Source: Clavaria fumosa
Lineage: Eukaryota > Basidiomycota > Agaricomycetes > Agaricales > Clavariaceae
Direction of reading: 5' to 3'
Assembly (NCBI GenBank): GCA_951802425.1
Contig: OX637806.1
Location: forward strand, 930,001-994,000
DNA length: 64,000 nucleotides
The position numbers and the translations under genes were made by a program. Every line of letters starts with the position of its first letter. Within the stretch, counting starts at the first letter, position 1. The notes beneath the pieces were generated by a model. The model worked only from the letters and a program-made list of their open reading frames with translations, made no database searches and had not been told where the DNA came from. Shown one piece after another: positions 10,485 to 20,808 of the stretch.

Positions 10485-11167
10485 TTGCTGTTTTCAGTGC
10501 ACTTGGCGGACTGCACATAACACACAAATTTACGCTAATTTAAAAGATGAATCTGAGGTAAGGCTTATATGGACAATCTTAAAGTATATCATTAGGGCTA
10601 CACAGCCACATTTCTACATTGCAAAATATGTTATATTGGGGGAGATATAGGTGAATCTTCATTTTTGGTTACACAAACATATGTGATAAATAACTCAGGA
10701 ACAAGGCATCTGATAGGCATGGTTATGAGAGCAAAAATGGTGTAGATTAGGAGGGCTAGGCAGCCCCATATGTATAAAAAAGGATTAGTGACAAATAAGT
10801 ACAAATATATGCATAACAAAATCTGCACCATTTTGTTATGCATATATTTGTACTTATTTGTCACTAATCCTTTTTTATACATATGGGGCTGCCTAGCCCT
10901 CCTAATCTACACCATTTTTGCTCTCATAACCATGCCTATCAGATGCCTTGTTCCTGAGTTATTTATCACATATGTTTGTGTAACCAAAAATGAAGATTCA
11001 CCTATATCTCCCCCAATATAACATATTTTGCAATGTAGAAATGTGGCTGTGTAGCCCTAATGATATACTTTAAGATTGTCCATATAAGCCTTACCCCAGA
11101 TTCATCTTTTAAATTAGCGTAAATTTGTGCGTTATGTGCAGTCTGCCAAGTGCACTGAAAACAGCAA
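10485..11167. mobile_element. 683-bp palindromic (foldback) element, copy 2, TA target site
   Basis: It has the same length, termini and arm sequence as the copy at 9123-9805 and is bordered by TA at 10483-10484 and 11168-11169. Its 7-nt spacer at 10823-10829 is CTGCACC, the reverse complement of the spacer in copy 1, so the two copies are in opposite orientation or the spacer was flipped. Confidence 0.85.
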
Positions 11168-11189
11168 TAAGTCGTACTAAGTAGTTGTA

Positions 11190-12658
11190 AGTTGTACCTC
11201 TGCTGCCACACCGCTGCCACTGCCGTCGCCACTGCCGCTGCAGCCCACCGCCACTGCTGCCGCCCGCCGCTGCCGCCTGCCGCCACTGCTGCTGCCCGCC
11301 GCTGCTGCCCGCCACTGCTGCTGCCCACCGCTGCTGCCCGCCACCGCTGCTGCCCGCCGCTGCTGCCCGCCGCTGCTACTTGCCGCCACCGCCGCCTGCC
11401 GCCCGCCGCTGCTGATCGTTGGGTGTTGCTGCCGCCCGCCACTGCCGCCCGCCGCTGCTGGTCGCTGCTGGGTGTTGCTTCCACCCGCCGCTGCTGCTGG
11501 ATGCTGCCGCCACTGCCACTTGCTGCCGCCACCGCCGCTTGCTGCCGCCGCCCTCGCTGCTAGCGCTGCCGCCATTGCTGCCTGCTGGTCACTGCCACCA
11601 TGACTGCTAGCCACCGCCACCGTGGTTGTCGTCTGTCGTTGTTGCTGCTGACGGGTAGAACAAGACAAGGGGCTGAGGCACGTCGGACTTCAAAGAAATT
11701 TCAACATGGGATCACATGATCCCATGTTGATCTTTTTTTGAAGTCCGACACTTGCTCGTTGCCACACTAAGTCCAAAACTCCCTCTCTCTTCCCCATCCT
11801 CTCTCGCTGCCCAACCCTCCACCGTCTCGATGTTTGGTCGCGCTCGCTCCCCACCACACCTGAACTGCTTGAAGGCGGCTGCAGCACCCAGCGGCGAGCG
11901 GCGGCAGCGACTAGCAGCAAGTGGCGGCGGTGATTGCGACCAGCACCACCACCACCAGCAGCGGCGGCGGCAGCAATAGCAACAGCGGTGGCGGCGGCGG
12001 CAGCACCACCAACGGCAACCAGCGGCGGCACCACCAGCAGCAGCAGCGGCAGCAACAGCAACAGCGGCGGCGGCGGCAGCAACAGCAGCGGCGGCACGAC
12101 CAACAGCGGTGGCGGCGGCGGCGGCAGCAACCAGCGGCGGCACCACCAGCAGCAGCGGCGGCGTCACCACCAACAGCAACAGTGGCGGCGACGACGGCAG
12201 CAACCAGCGGTGGCGGCGGCACCACCAACAGCAACCAGCGGCGGCACTGCCAACAACAGCGGCGGCAGCGGTGGCAGCAATAGCAACAGCGGCGGCAGCG
12301 GCACCACCAACAGCAACAGCGGCGGCGGCGGCGGCAGCAGCGACGGCAGCAACCAGCGGCGGCACCAGCAGCAGCAGCGGCGGCGGCTGCGGCACCACCA
12401 ACAGCAACCAGCGGCGGCGGCAGCAGCACTGCCAACAACAGCGGCGGCGGCACCACCAACAGCAACCAGCGGCGGCGGCGGCGGCACTGCCAACAACAGC
12501 GGTGGCGGCGGTGGCAGCAATAGCAACAGCGGCGGCTGCGGCACCACCAACAGCAACAGCGGTGGCAGCGGCGGCGGCAGCAACCAGCGGCGGCGGCGGC
12601 ACCACCAGCAGCGGTGGCAGCAACCAGCGGCGGCAGCAGCAGCAGCAGTGGCAGGGTA
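11190..12658. repeat. Inverted trinucleotide-repeat block (CTG/CCG left, CAG/CGG right)
   Basis: From 11190 to about 11650 the plus strand is built of imperfect CTG, CCG and CAC triplets; from about 11880 to 12658 it is built of CAG, CGG and AAC triplets, the complementary composition. The halves flank 230 bp of ordinary sequence that contains a palindrome. Long open frames occur in several phases on both strands, encoding runs of Ala, Gln, Ser or Pro; these follow from triplet periodicity and are not taken as genes. Confidence 0.85.
11682..11749. repeat. 68-bp imperfect palindrome between the triplet arms
   Basis: GTCGGACTTCAAAGAAAT on the left pairs with the complement on the right, with CAACATGGGATCA forming the inner perfect stem around a centre near 11715. 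Only a few bases mismatch. Confidence 0.8.
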
Positions 12659-13555
12659 GTCAAAATTAAGGTAATTAAGACTGATTTTAAGGCAAGTTTA
12701 AGTAAAATCCATAACTCGAATAGTCTTAATCTAAGTCATGTTGCCTTAATCAAAAATGTCTGAAAATGTCTTAATCTGCTGTTTAAGACAGTTTAAGAGC
12801 AGTTTAAGTTGGATTAAGTAGTTTGACGTTTTGCTGATGAATGACAATGCAACGCCGCGTCTTTGCAATGGCTACCTCCCACCTCCACCCTTTCGCACCA
12901 CTAGGCACTGTCTCTCTCTTATGGAACGCCTTCTTCGCCCGCCTTCTCCTCAGCAACATGTTTTCCCCTTAAATAATCATTAGCACCGTGCTTATATCAG
13001 GTGGAGCGGTATTACTTGCTTTCTTTGGCATCGTACCCAAACCTACCTGTTCGCTTGAAGACTTAGCTCGCCACCAAACCACAACTGACAACTCATGGAT
13101 TCTATCATACTCAGTCCAACATCATCCACTGGCAGATGGCATATGTCTCGGTTGTGGGGATGAGAAGATTTTTCGGATTTGAGTTTGGGAATGGTTGGAC
13201 GAGGAACAAAGCTTAGTATACCTGGTGCCGATGATGAAAGTGAGTCCATTTCTCTCATTATCAGGCCTACCTCCCCAATTGAGGTCCCAGTCAGCTCTTC
13301 TTGTAGCTCTTCACCCACCTCTCCTATGCCATCCCCTTTACCTCTTAGCTCGACCTACCTCGAGTCTCGCTCACCCTTGGTTGACTATCCTTCTCCGAAT
13401 TCGCCTTCACATCTTCCCTACTCCGCCAGACCAACTGAAGGTTCCCTTGTGACATCTATGTTTACAGTAATTATAATGTACGACTTTCCATCATCCCTTA
13501 GTCGACACAAGTCAAACGCAGGCTCCTGCTTCTGCGCTCTCCGTCCGCGGCCGTT

Positions 13556-13981
13556 GTGGGTACGCATTTTATCGTAGCTGGCACTTATATTGGGGCCAAC
13601 TCGCAGTCCTTCTCCATCTGGGCACTCGACCTGCTAACCATGACGTGGTCGCACGTCGACACGGGGAGCGAGGTCGCGTACGGCTCGTGGTTCCAGGGCC
13701 GACTCTGGCACAGCGCAAACCGGTGGATCATGTTTGGCAGCCGCCATGGGAGCATTGCCAACGACCACAGCCAGCGGCTCTCGAGCTGGACGCACATTGC
13801 ACTGATCGACCTGGAGCTGTTCAGCCTGTACCAGCTGCCCCTGCTCGAGCTCGAGCTATCGATGCAGGATCTGTGTCTCACCACACTCGAGGAGGCCGTC
13901 GAGGGCAACTTTGAATTCGTGTGCAACGAGGGCCAGCGTGTGTGCTGCTCTCACAAGATGATCCCCCTGTTGGTAGATTAG
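13556..13981 (+). pseudogene. Kelch-BTB protein fragment captured inside the hAT element
   Basis: The frame encodes part of a basidiomycete kelch-repeat/BTB protein: a kelch-like strand set (SQSFSIWALDLLTMTWSHVD, then GRLWHSANRWIMFGSRHG), the linker LSSWTHIALIDLELFSLYQL, and the opening of a BTB domain (NFEFVCNEGQRVCCSHKM) where it stops. The kelch N-terminus and most of the BTB domain are absent. The sequence is markedly more GC-rich than the flanking transposon DNA. A serine/proline-rich frame at 13179-13540 may be the more upstream part of the same gene fragment. Family assignment is from motif memory. Lying between transposase and the right hAT terminus, it looks like host sequence acquired by the element. 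Confidence 0.6.
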
Positions 13982-14174
13982 AAACTTGTTTTGAGGAGTA
14001 GGCTACAGTTTGTGCTTTTTGTAGAGGAAAAACCAGTCTGGACTGGTTAATAGACCAAAAAAAGACCAATAGGACTGGTTGAGACCAGTCTTGGTCCAGT
14101 TGTTCTCAAAATAAGTGCAAGGGCTAACTGGTTCAGTCCCAGTTAAGCGTAATTACATAAAAAGACTGGACTTA

Positions 14175-14193
14175 ACTGGACTTTAAAACACTA
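14175..14193 (-). repeat. Right terminal inverted repeat of the hAT element
   Basis: On the minus strand it reads TAGTGTTTTAAAGTCCAGT, with two mismatches to the left end. It is preceded from about 14030 by dense ACTGG/CCAGT motifs like those at the left end. Confidence 0.7.
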
Positions 14194-14313
14194 CTCACGT
14201 ACAACCGTGTCTTTGTCATAGCCACATGTTGTGAGATACAAATGCTGATTCAAAAAAAAAAGTGTAATCATGTGATATGCAATCCAGCCATATGACCACC
14301 TCAATTGGATTAC

Positions 14314-15701
14314 TGTTAGGGCCTGTCCTGTCTTGTAAGTAATACTGAAGGTCGACTTGTTGGTGACCAGTTCTGGGAACTTGCTAAGACCAATCAACTG
14401 TTGAGCACAGTCGATAATGCTCAGTCCCGGAAGGTCGCGAGGATGTCTAAGAAAATGTGAGAATGAAGAGAAACAAGTAGAGAGAAGGGAGACATCACTG
14501 AGAAGGTTGCAAAGTTGGTAGACAAAGTATGGAGAGGGAAAAGAACGAATTGAGAGAAATAGGTAGTGCTGAGAAGGTCGTGGAGTCAACCAATGAAGCG
14601 TGAAGGAAGAAATAGATGAGGAGGAAGAAATAGATGATGTTGAGAGAGTTGCAGGTGGTCGCGATGATGTCAAGAGGTATATCAGTGAAGGCAATGACTT
14701 TGCCAACTGATGAGAGAACCTGTGGGGTTCGAAGGAATCAGTATCAAGACGAATAGGAGGGAATACTTAAGCACGCGAGTTTATACAAGCGTGGAGGATG
14801 AGTTAGAATAAAGTAGAAGTGTCTTGATGATCTTGAGGTCACCAAGAGAGACAAGACCTATCAATCGCGATGGTTCCAAGATCAAAGGGCGTCATTGCCT
14901 CAAGCTTAAACCAAAGTGCATCAATATCAAGTCTGGAGTACCATAAGTACATGCGAGACTTTATATATGTATGTACAGAGAGTATAATGGAAATGGAAAA
15001 GTACAGAGGTCGCCAAGTGACAGAACTATAGTAGTACAGGGTATGGTCAGTCATAAAGTGACTATGGACATGTTCTACTAAGGTCATGAGGGGTAAGGGA
15101 AACATAAGTAAGGTTGCGAACCTGACCAGTCATGGGTCACAACTTAGTTAAATAATCATATGGGTAACTATAACTACAAAGAGATGCTTTGGTCATAATT
15201 ATCATAGTTATAGATGACTGGGGAGAGGAAAGGAAGCATAATTTGAAGTAGTGCTCAACTGGCCATTGGCGGTGTGTTTCATCGTTAAGGTCATGAGGTC
15301 CATGCGTGCAGTCATGTGGATGGTGGTAGTGACACAAGTGACACTTGGGCGGGAAGTCATGTGGATAATGCTGGTAATGCGGGTAATGCTAGTGGCGTCG
15401 GTGGTGCCGCACGGCAAGTCACGTGCCAGCTGAGGAAGATTGCATAACTGCATGTCACGCCTCAATTTGGCAGGTTCAGGTGGTAGACACATGTAGGGTA
15501 AGGTGGCGGGAGGTGGCGCGAGTATATTATGATAGTCGCAAGTGTTGTGTGAATGTGGGAGAGGTTGGGGAGGCTTCCAGAAGGGGATGGCAGGTTCTGG
15601 AAGTGTGTAGAGGAGCTCGTGAGGTTGTAGAGGGATGTCGGGAGGCTTGTAGGTGCTGGTAAAGTCAGTTTGGGCAAGGGAAAAATGAATGGGTCCTGAC
15701 A
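14314..15701 (-). repeat. 3' LTR of gypsy-2
   Basis: On the minus strand it begins TGTCAGGACCC right after a polypurine tract and most plausibly ends GGCCCTAACA, giving TGTCAGG...CCTAACA termini and about 1.39 kb. The far end is inferred because the partner LTR is missing. Open frames translated from this stretch are treated as chance. Confidence 0.5.
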
Positions 15702-15713
15702 TTACCCCCCCTT
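15702..15713 (-). other. Polypurine tract of gypsy-2
   Basis: The minus strand reads AAGGGGGGGTAA directly upstream of the LTR start, the same arrangement as in gypsy-1 at 20799-20808. Confidence 0.6.
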
Positions 15714-15817
15714 CAAGCCTCGAGCCCTGTGAGAGTGGAGATTATGTGATGATTAGTCAGCGCAATGTTTGTTGATCAGGTCACAACACCCAAAAATTTT
15801 CTCTAAGTCCAACCACC

Positions 15818-17789
15818 ATGGTCTCCGCCGCCATCAAACAACATGAACCCGAAAACAACAAGGACGAATCCAAGGTTGCACGTGAAATGCACATATTCAA
15901 GGAAACGGAGCTGATTCTAAATCGGAACCTCTTGGACGATGCTCTGGCTCGACAGGCTGCGGAACAGGTGCGATGTGCGCGCATTCGGGAGGTTGCAGGT
16001 TCTAGCAAGATGCGAGGTGAGGTCACAGGCACGAATAAAGCGGCAGGGAACATTGCGAGCCCTAGCACAATGAGGGGCAACATCGCGGGTGCAGAAGATC
16101 TGTCGCCCGCAGAGTTCTTAAAGGCATGGAAAAAAATCAGATCAGCAAAGGAGAACAAGGAGTGGAATGGGATGAAGTGGGAGGTGTGTAATAAAAGTTC
16201 TTTTCTCCATCCTCATTTTCTGATCATTAAGTTTTAGGATTGTGACAATTGCGTTGCGAAGAGCCGGCAGTGCAAGCGCAGTGCTGCCAGAAAATGTTGT
16301 CAATGCACTGAAGACCACGGGAAATGCTCGTGGGACCAGGATTTCTGTTGATGGCGCATCAAGAGCGAGTATGGGTGGGATGACACAAAGATCGACAAGG
16401 CGTTGAAAGGCACGGAAGGGTCGACGACGGCAGCGGTGATGACACCAATGGTTGCAAGTCACGTGGGGGCAAAACTCCCCACTTTACTGGTCCCGGAGAC
16501 TCTGACACAGGCGGGATGCAGGAAGTGGACAAGGGTGAGGTCACGGTCGCCAATGCCCGGTCCGTCAAAAAGGCGAATCGTCAAGCCGTCATTGTCAAGG
16601 GAGGTGGTGGAGGAACAGGAGAAGGTCACGGGGAGTTTGGTCCCATGAAGTGACTTGGAGCGGGAACTCGCAACGCTCCAGCAGCAACTCGTGGAGCCCA
16701 TGAGGAAGATAGTGTGGGTTTACAAGTCACATCAGGAAATGGAATTGGACGTGGAGTTAGCTGCAGCAAAGTGCAAGTTAGTAGCATTGCGGAAGGGCAA
16801 AAAAGGTGAGTATCAGTATGTCCTAGTTTTCATGGTTTTACTGAACTTGCGATCCTTATAGGGAAAAGCAAGGAGGTCGTGGAGGTCGCAGAACTGATGG
16901 CACAGAAGGTGGAGGTGGAGAGGGACTTTGAGGCTCTCCAGGGGGAGTGGCAAGGTAAGTATTTATTTTGAATTATTGTGTTGTAAGTTGACTTCTGTGT
17001 GATTCAGACTAGGAGGTCAAGTTGAGAGAGGCGCACCATGAGGTGAGGGAGTTGAAGAAAGAAAGAGAGGGTGAGTTTGACTTTCGTGAGTGTGGAATGA
17101 GCTACCCATAGAGTGGTTGGTGACGATGGGGAAGACTCACAAAGGATTTGAAGAGGTAAAAGGGGTGATCGCAATGGTGAAGAAGGAGTGGTCTGGTAAG
17201 TGTTTGTTTTCGTCTCGCGACGTTTTAACTGGTCTTCGTGTTTGTCTAGATCAAAAGACCAAACTGGAGGAGGTCCGGCATAGACTGGAGGAAGCTGAGG
17301 AGTCAGAACGAAGTAAGTTTCGTAGTTGCGAGTAAAAAGCAAACTAATCCATGTCTTATAGATTTGTTTGCGACTGTAGAGAAGATGGAGGGGGAGTTAT
17401 CAGTGTTGAGGGAGCAGGAACAAGGTAAGTAGTTGCGAATTTCGTATTCTTGACAGTGAGTTGACAGTTTGTTTCTAGAGTTGCATGGTAGGTGTGCAAC
17501 GATGGTCGGCGAACTTCGCGAGGCTCGGTTTCGAGGGCGAAGAGGGCTGGAAACAGTCTTCTCCGCCTATGAAGATCTTTTGCTGAAGTTGCCTCAAGAG
17601 CTCCCACCATGGGTGGAGAAATGGGCAGAGCAGGAGCAGCGTCATGTGTGGAGGGAGCTATTGGATCTCCCAAGGGTGGACCAGTGGGGTGTGGAGTTGA
17701 AAGGTCCCAAGGCTGGAGAGGAGGAGAAGAGGGGAGAGGAAGAAAAAGTCATGAATGTGGAAGGTGGGGATGGAGTAGAAGGGTCATGA
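15818..17789 (+). pseudogene. Spliced coiled-coil protein with cysteine cluster, antisense gene within gypsy-2
   Basis: Exon 1 (15818-16183) starts MVSAAIKQHEPENNKDESK. A GTGTGT...TTTTAG intron leads to exon 2 (16238-16805), opening with a cysteine cluster DCDNCVAKSRQCKRS...CCQC...C. The frame then continues through a lysine/serine region and a heptad-like helix (LERELATLQQQL). Small coiled-coil exons follow (16862 on, near 17030, 17130, 17260, 17370), each with GTAAGT/GTGAGT-type donors, and a last exon of about 17480-17789 ends RVDQWGVELKGPK plus an acidic tail. Two in-frame TGA codons in exon 2 (after DQDFC and after SLVP) both sit where a CGA codon would fit, so this copy has decayed. The stop lies only 130 bp from the convergent integrase stop. 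The cysteine spacing recalls a small zinc cluster; no function is known to me. Confidence 0.55.
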
Positions 17790-19972
17790 AAGGAGAAGGA
17801 AAAAGTTCGCGACCAGTAGATATAAAAATTTCTTGTTGTATTTTTATTGTGTATATATATTGCTGTGAAGTCCGAAGTGAGAAAACAAAATGAAGGCAAA
17901 AATAAGGCAAGGAAAAATTATTGAGTTGTGCAGGTTGTGCGAGGCTTGTCCGGGTAAGTCGCGTGGAAATCTTCTAAGAGTTCCTTTGAGCCAGAAAGTG
18001 ATTCAATGGGCTCTGTTATGGAACCAGGCTTGCTACCTGTGAATAATAATATTTAAGTGAGGGAAACTGAAGTTAACCCTAATAGGAACCTCAAATATTA
18101 TTACTAGGCAAGCTCAATGTCCAATTGAGCTTCTGGTTGCACACCTTCCTGTAAACAGATACTAAGATAACCTTAATATTGTCTACAAGGCATTGCTAAT
18201 GTGGGCAGCAAATAGAAATATTCTATAGTGACTCAAGCATCAATATCTCAAACAAGGGTAATTAACCAAAGGATTTCCATAGTCATCTCGACTATTTCAT
18301 CCTCTTACACCTTGCCTTAATATCCAAGCAACAATGAGATATTAAATACTTAAGTTTATTCATATGAATATTGTACTATGACAATATTCATATCTTGCCA
18401 ATGGGATGGCAGATCCTTCCAAGATTAATTCTCTAATACCCTCTCTATCCTATCTCTCTTTCACTCTCTTATACCTTAACCCAATTCCTATTCATTCCTT
18501 AGATATAAAATACTTATATCTAATACCTATAATACAAAGCAAGACATCAGTTACAACACAGTAAAATTACCTAAGCACGAAAATATTCGTAGCACATGTA
18601 TTACGTAAGCTTTCGGCGTGACTAGACACCTGGTCACTAGCCCTATAGCCTGGCCACGCTTACATAATAAGATTATCGCACCAGCCTAAGGCACTGATGA
18701 GATAATCAGCTATTTGTCCACACTGGTATTTACACATCAGTTGGACAAATATACTAATTACTCCTTTGGGAGTGGTGCTGGCTCTTAGCTTCAGCTGACT
18801 AAGGTGATCAGGCAGTTTCTGGGGTCAAGTAGGTGCTGCTGAACATGTCTTTCAGTGCCCTATTTATATTGTTTTCAAGCTATCTACTAAATACAGTAAT
18901 TTCGAGATACATGGACAAATAATGCATATAAAATCATATTAAAATACTCAAATAATCGCATAAGGCATGTATTCTTGCCATATATGTATTTACTATTTTT
19001 ATCTCCTTCCCAGTTCGAGTTTTTGAGAGAATGAGTCAGAATGAGTCAGATGGAGTCATTTCCCCCACTTGGGTTTATCCAAAACAGTTTAGACTGTGCT
19101 GGAGTGACTCAGAGGAGGCTGTGCACTGGCCTGATACAGTAAAACCATTACTAGGTATTCCCAATCAGTGTGTGGGCCTCTGAGTCAGTCTGGAAAGAGC
19201 CTTCAAAACCGAAGGCCTGATTTTAAAGTTCAAACTCCGCTTAAACCTTCCTAATTAGGCAATTTTGTCGCTCTGGCCCGCTCTCTGCATCCCTAAAAGG
19301 TATTTTGGCTCTAGAGGGCTTTGCCCTTGGGATATAACAGGGATAAACAACTATCTAAGCACTCCTGCTTAAGTAATAATCTCTAGATATGGTCTTCCCG
19401 TGAAACACATCCCCCCCTAGGATGGATGGATGACCAAGACTTTGGATGACTGTCCCAACTAGGCAAGTACAGCACTTTGACTGTCAACAAGTTTTACCAA
19501 ACTGTAAATAACTCCATGAGTCCTCAACCAATCTTCATGAAACTTTGCACATGGGTAGAGATAAAATATAGCTATAGTTTGATATTATATGCAGAATAGT
19601 TGAATAGGAACTTGGCATGCTATAACAGTTCGCATTTTTGGTGTAATATTTACAATAACTCCTCTTGTAAATATCTCAGCCAGTTCCTATTGCTTCCCCA
19701 TGAAACTTTGTACACATATAGACAATAAATGTAGGCATACAGCTATATGCTACATGGTACAATAGAACAGTTTCATAGGTGGATATAATGATTTGACTAT
19801 AGGGATGCTACATGCAATGTCCCCACTTTGAGGGGCATACATACTGAAACCCTGAAAGTATTAACATGACATCCTTACAATATATCCTTTATATGCCTAT
19901 GCAAATATGCAATGAGATTTGCATAGCTTTGTGTAATGTTTGCATATTTACTCTTATCCACAATAAGAGTAA

Positions 19973-20798
19973 TGTCAGCGACCGGCCACCAGCTCAACTG
20001 GGGTTGCGGTGCGACTCAGTCTCAGGTGCTCGGAGTCGAAGTCAGGGGTAACGAAATCTATAGGCAACTACTGGGAGTCTCTACTACAGACAGGAGCTGG
20101 TCGGGTATAGACCAGGTCGAAGACGAGGGAACTTAGACGACTGAATGACTGACTACTTATACTAATGGGCCTTATCTCCTTATCATGGTCCATGCGGTAC
20201 AACACTGCTTCTATATCACAAGGCATGGGAACATGTGCCTAAGAAGCGTGGTTGCTGACTGTCCGCAGCGCGCACAGACCAGGGTGCCTTCCTAGTGTGG
20301 TCTTTCATCAGTCACAGAAGCTCTCTGTGGGAATTCCCTCATTACTGTCACTGCCTGTGATCCGGACTTCATGGAAGTCGGTCCGGTCACGTGTAGGCAT
20401 AAGCGCTGGTCCGGCGCTTATGGTAGTTGCCATTTTGGGTGTGCCTAACACTTGGGCTTCTCGGACTAGGTGCCATACCTAGCCGGGCCTCGGCACGATT
20501 AAGGACAGGTTAACACGGGTGTTCTATGGTCCGTGTGAGCCATTAGTCACGTGGCTTGATGTTCCACGTGGGCGAGCGATGCTCAAGCCTTGCTTTACTA
20601 AGCACCAATTATGCTTAAGTAATACCGGCGCTAATATGGGCGCTTAGAGTCATATTAGCGCGGACCTATTACTAAGCAGATACGCACTAGATGGGCGCTT
20701 AATCCAGTAGGTGCTCAAAGCGAGCGCTTAGGTTGTGGGCGCTAAGTGCCAGGCGCTTCACAGTATAAATTATGTAAGGAAATTCGATTATCCTTACA
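19973..20798 (-). repeat. 3' LTR of gypsy-1
   Basis: It is 826 bp. It lacks 12 bp present in the other LTR (near 28903). Substitutions against the 5' LTR are CG versus TG/CA almost throughout; at two places one copy has TG where the other has CA, as if an ancestral CG decayed on opposite strands. Confidence 0.95.
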
Positions 20799-20808
20799 TT
20801 ACCCCCCT
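20799..20808 (-). other. Polypurine tract of gypsy-1
   Basis: The minus strand reads AGGGGGGTAA and touches the 3' LTR. The integrase frame runs directly into it. Confidence 0.75.

Larger units (their letters stand above)
10367..12839. mobile_element. Non-autonomous DNA element with CATCAGCAAAACGTCAAA termini
   Basis: CATCAGCAAAACGTCAAA at 10367-10384 is repeated in inverse at 12822-12839, followed on both sides by a similar ACTTA. Inside both ends are many short CTTAAT/ATTAAG-type motifs (10400-10470 and 12660-12820), as in subterminal regions of cut-and-paste elements. No protein gene is present. It contains palindromic element copy 2 and the triplet-repeat block. No convincing target duplication was found, although TGCAAC occurs near both borders. 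It sits 95 bp after the transposase stop, inside the hAT element. Confidence 0.6.
1304..14193 (+). mobile_element. hAT-family DNA transposon, inactivated by nested insertions
   Basis: The left end reads TAGTGTGTAAAAGTCCAGT and the reverse complement of the right end reads TAGTGTTTTAAAGTCCAGT, 17 of 19 identical and starting with the TAGNG form usual for hAT termini. Both ends carry clusters of ACTGG/CCAGT subterminal motifs (about 1316-1500 and 14030-14190). A hAT transposase lies inside on the plus strand. No clean 8-bp target duplication remains (ATCATCAT on the left, CTCACGTA on the right), which suggests age or a later change at one end. The element holds a Ty1/copia insertion, two long palindromic elements, a non-autonomous element with triplet repeats, and a piece of a host kelch-BTB gene. 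Pairing of the two ends across 12.9 kb is inferred from termini and subterminal motifs. Confidence 0.75.

Noticed and set aside
11190..12658. CRISPR-like array
   Set aside because: There are no spaced identical repeats with unique spacers; this is a simple triplet repeat in a eukaryote.
11002..12669. Many long overlapping frames on both strands (up to 303 codons)
   Set aside because: They are translations of triplet repeats giving poly-Ala, Gln, Ser, Pro or Leu in every phase, without starts, introns or domains.
1296..14201. An 8-bp target duplication for the hAT element
   Set aside because: Flanks ATCATCAT and CTCACGTA do not match; I do not claim one.
14191..15702. Minus-strand frames of 164-171 codons
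   Set aside because: They lie in the gypsy-2 LTR, next to a polypurine tract, and show no domain.
18014..19407. Possible solo LTR starting TGTTATGG and ending GTGAAACA
   Set aside because: The GGCTC duplication and the restored chromodomain place the other border at 29482, where the terminal sequence is different.
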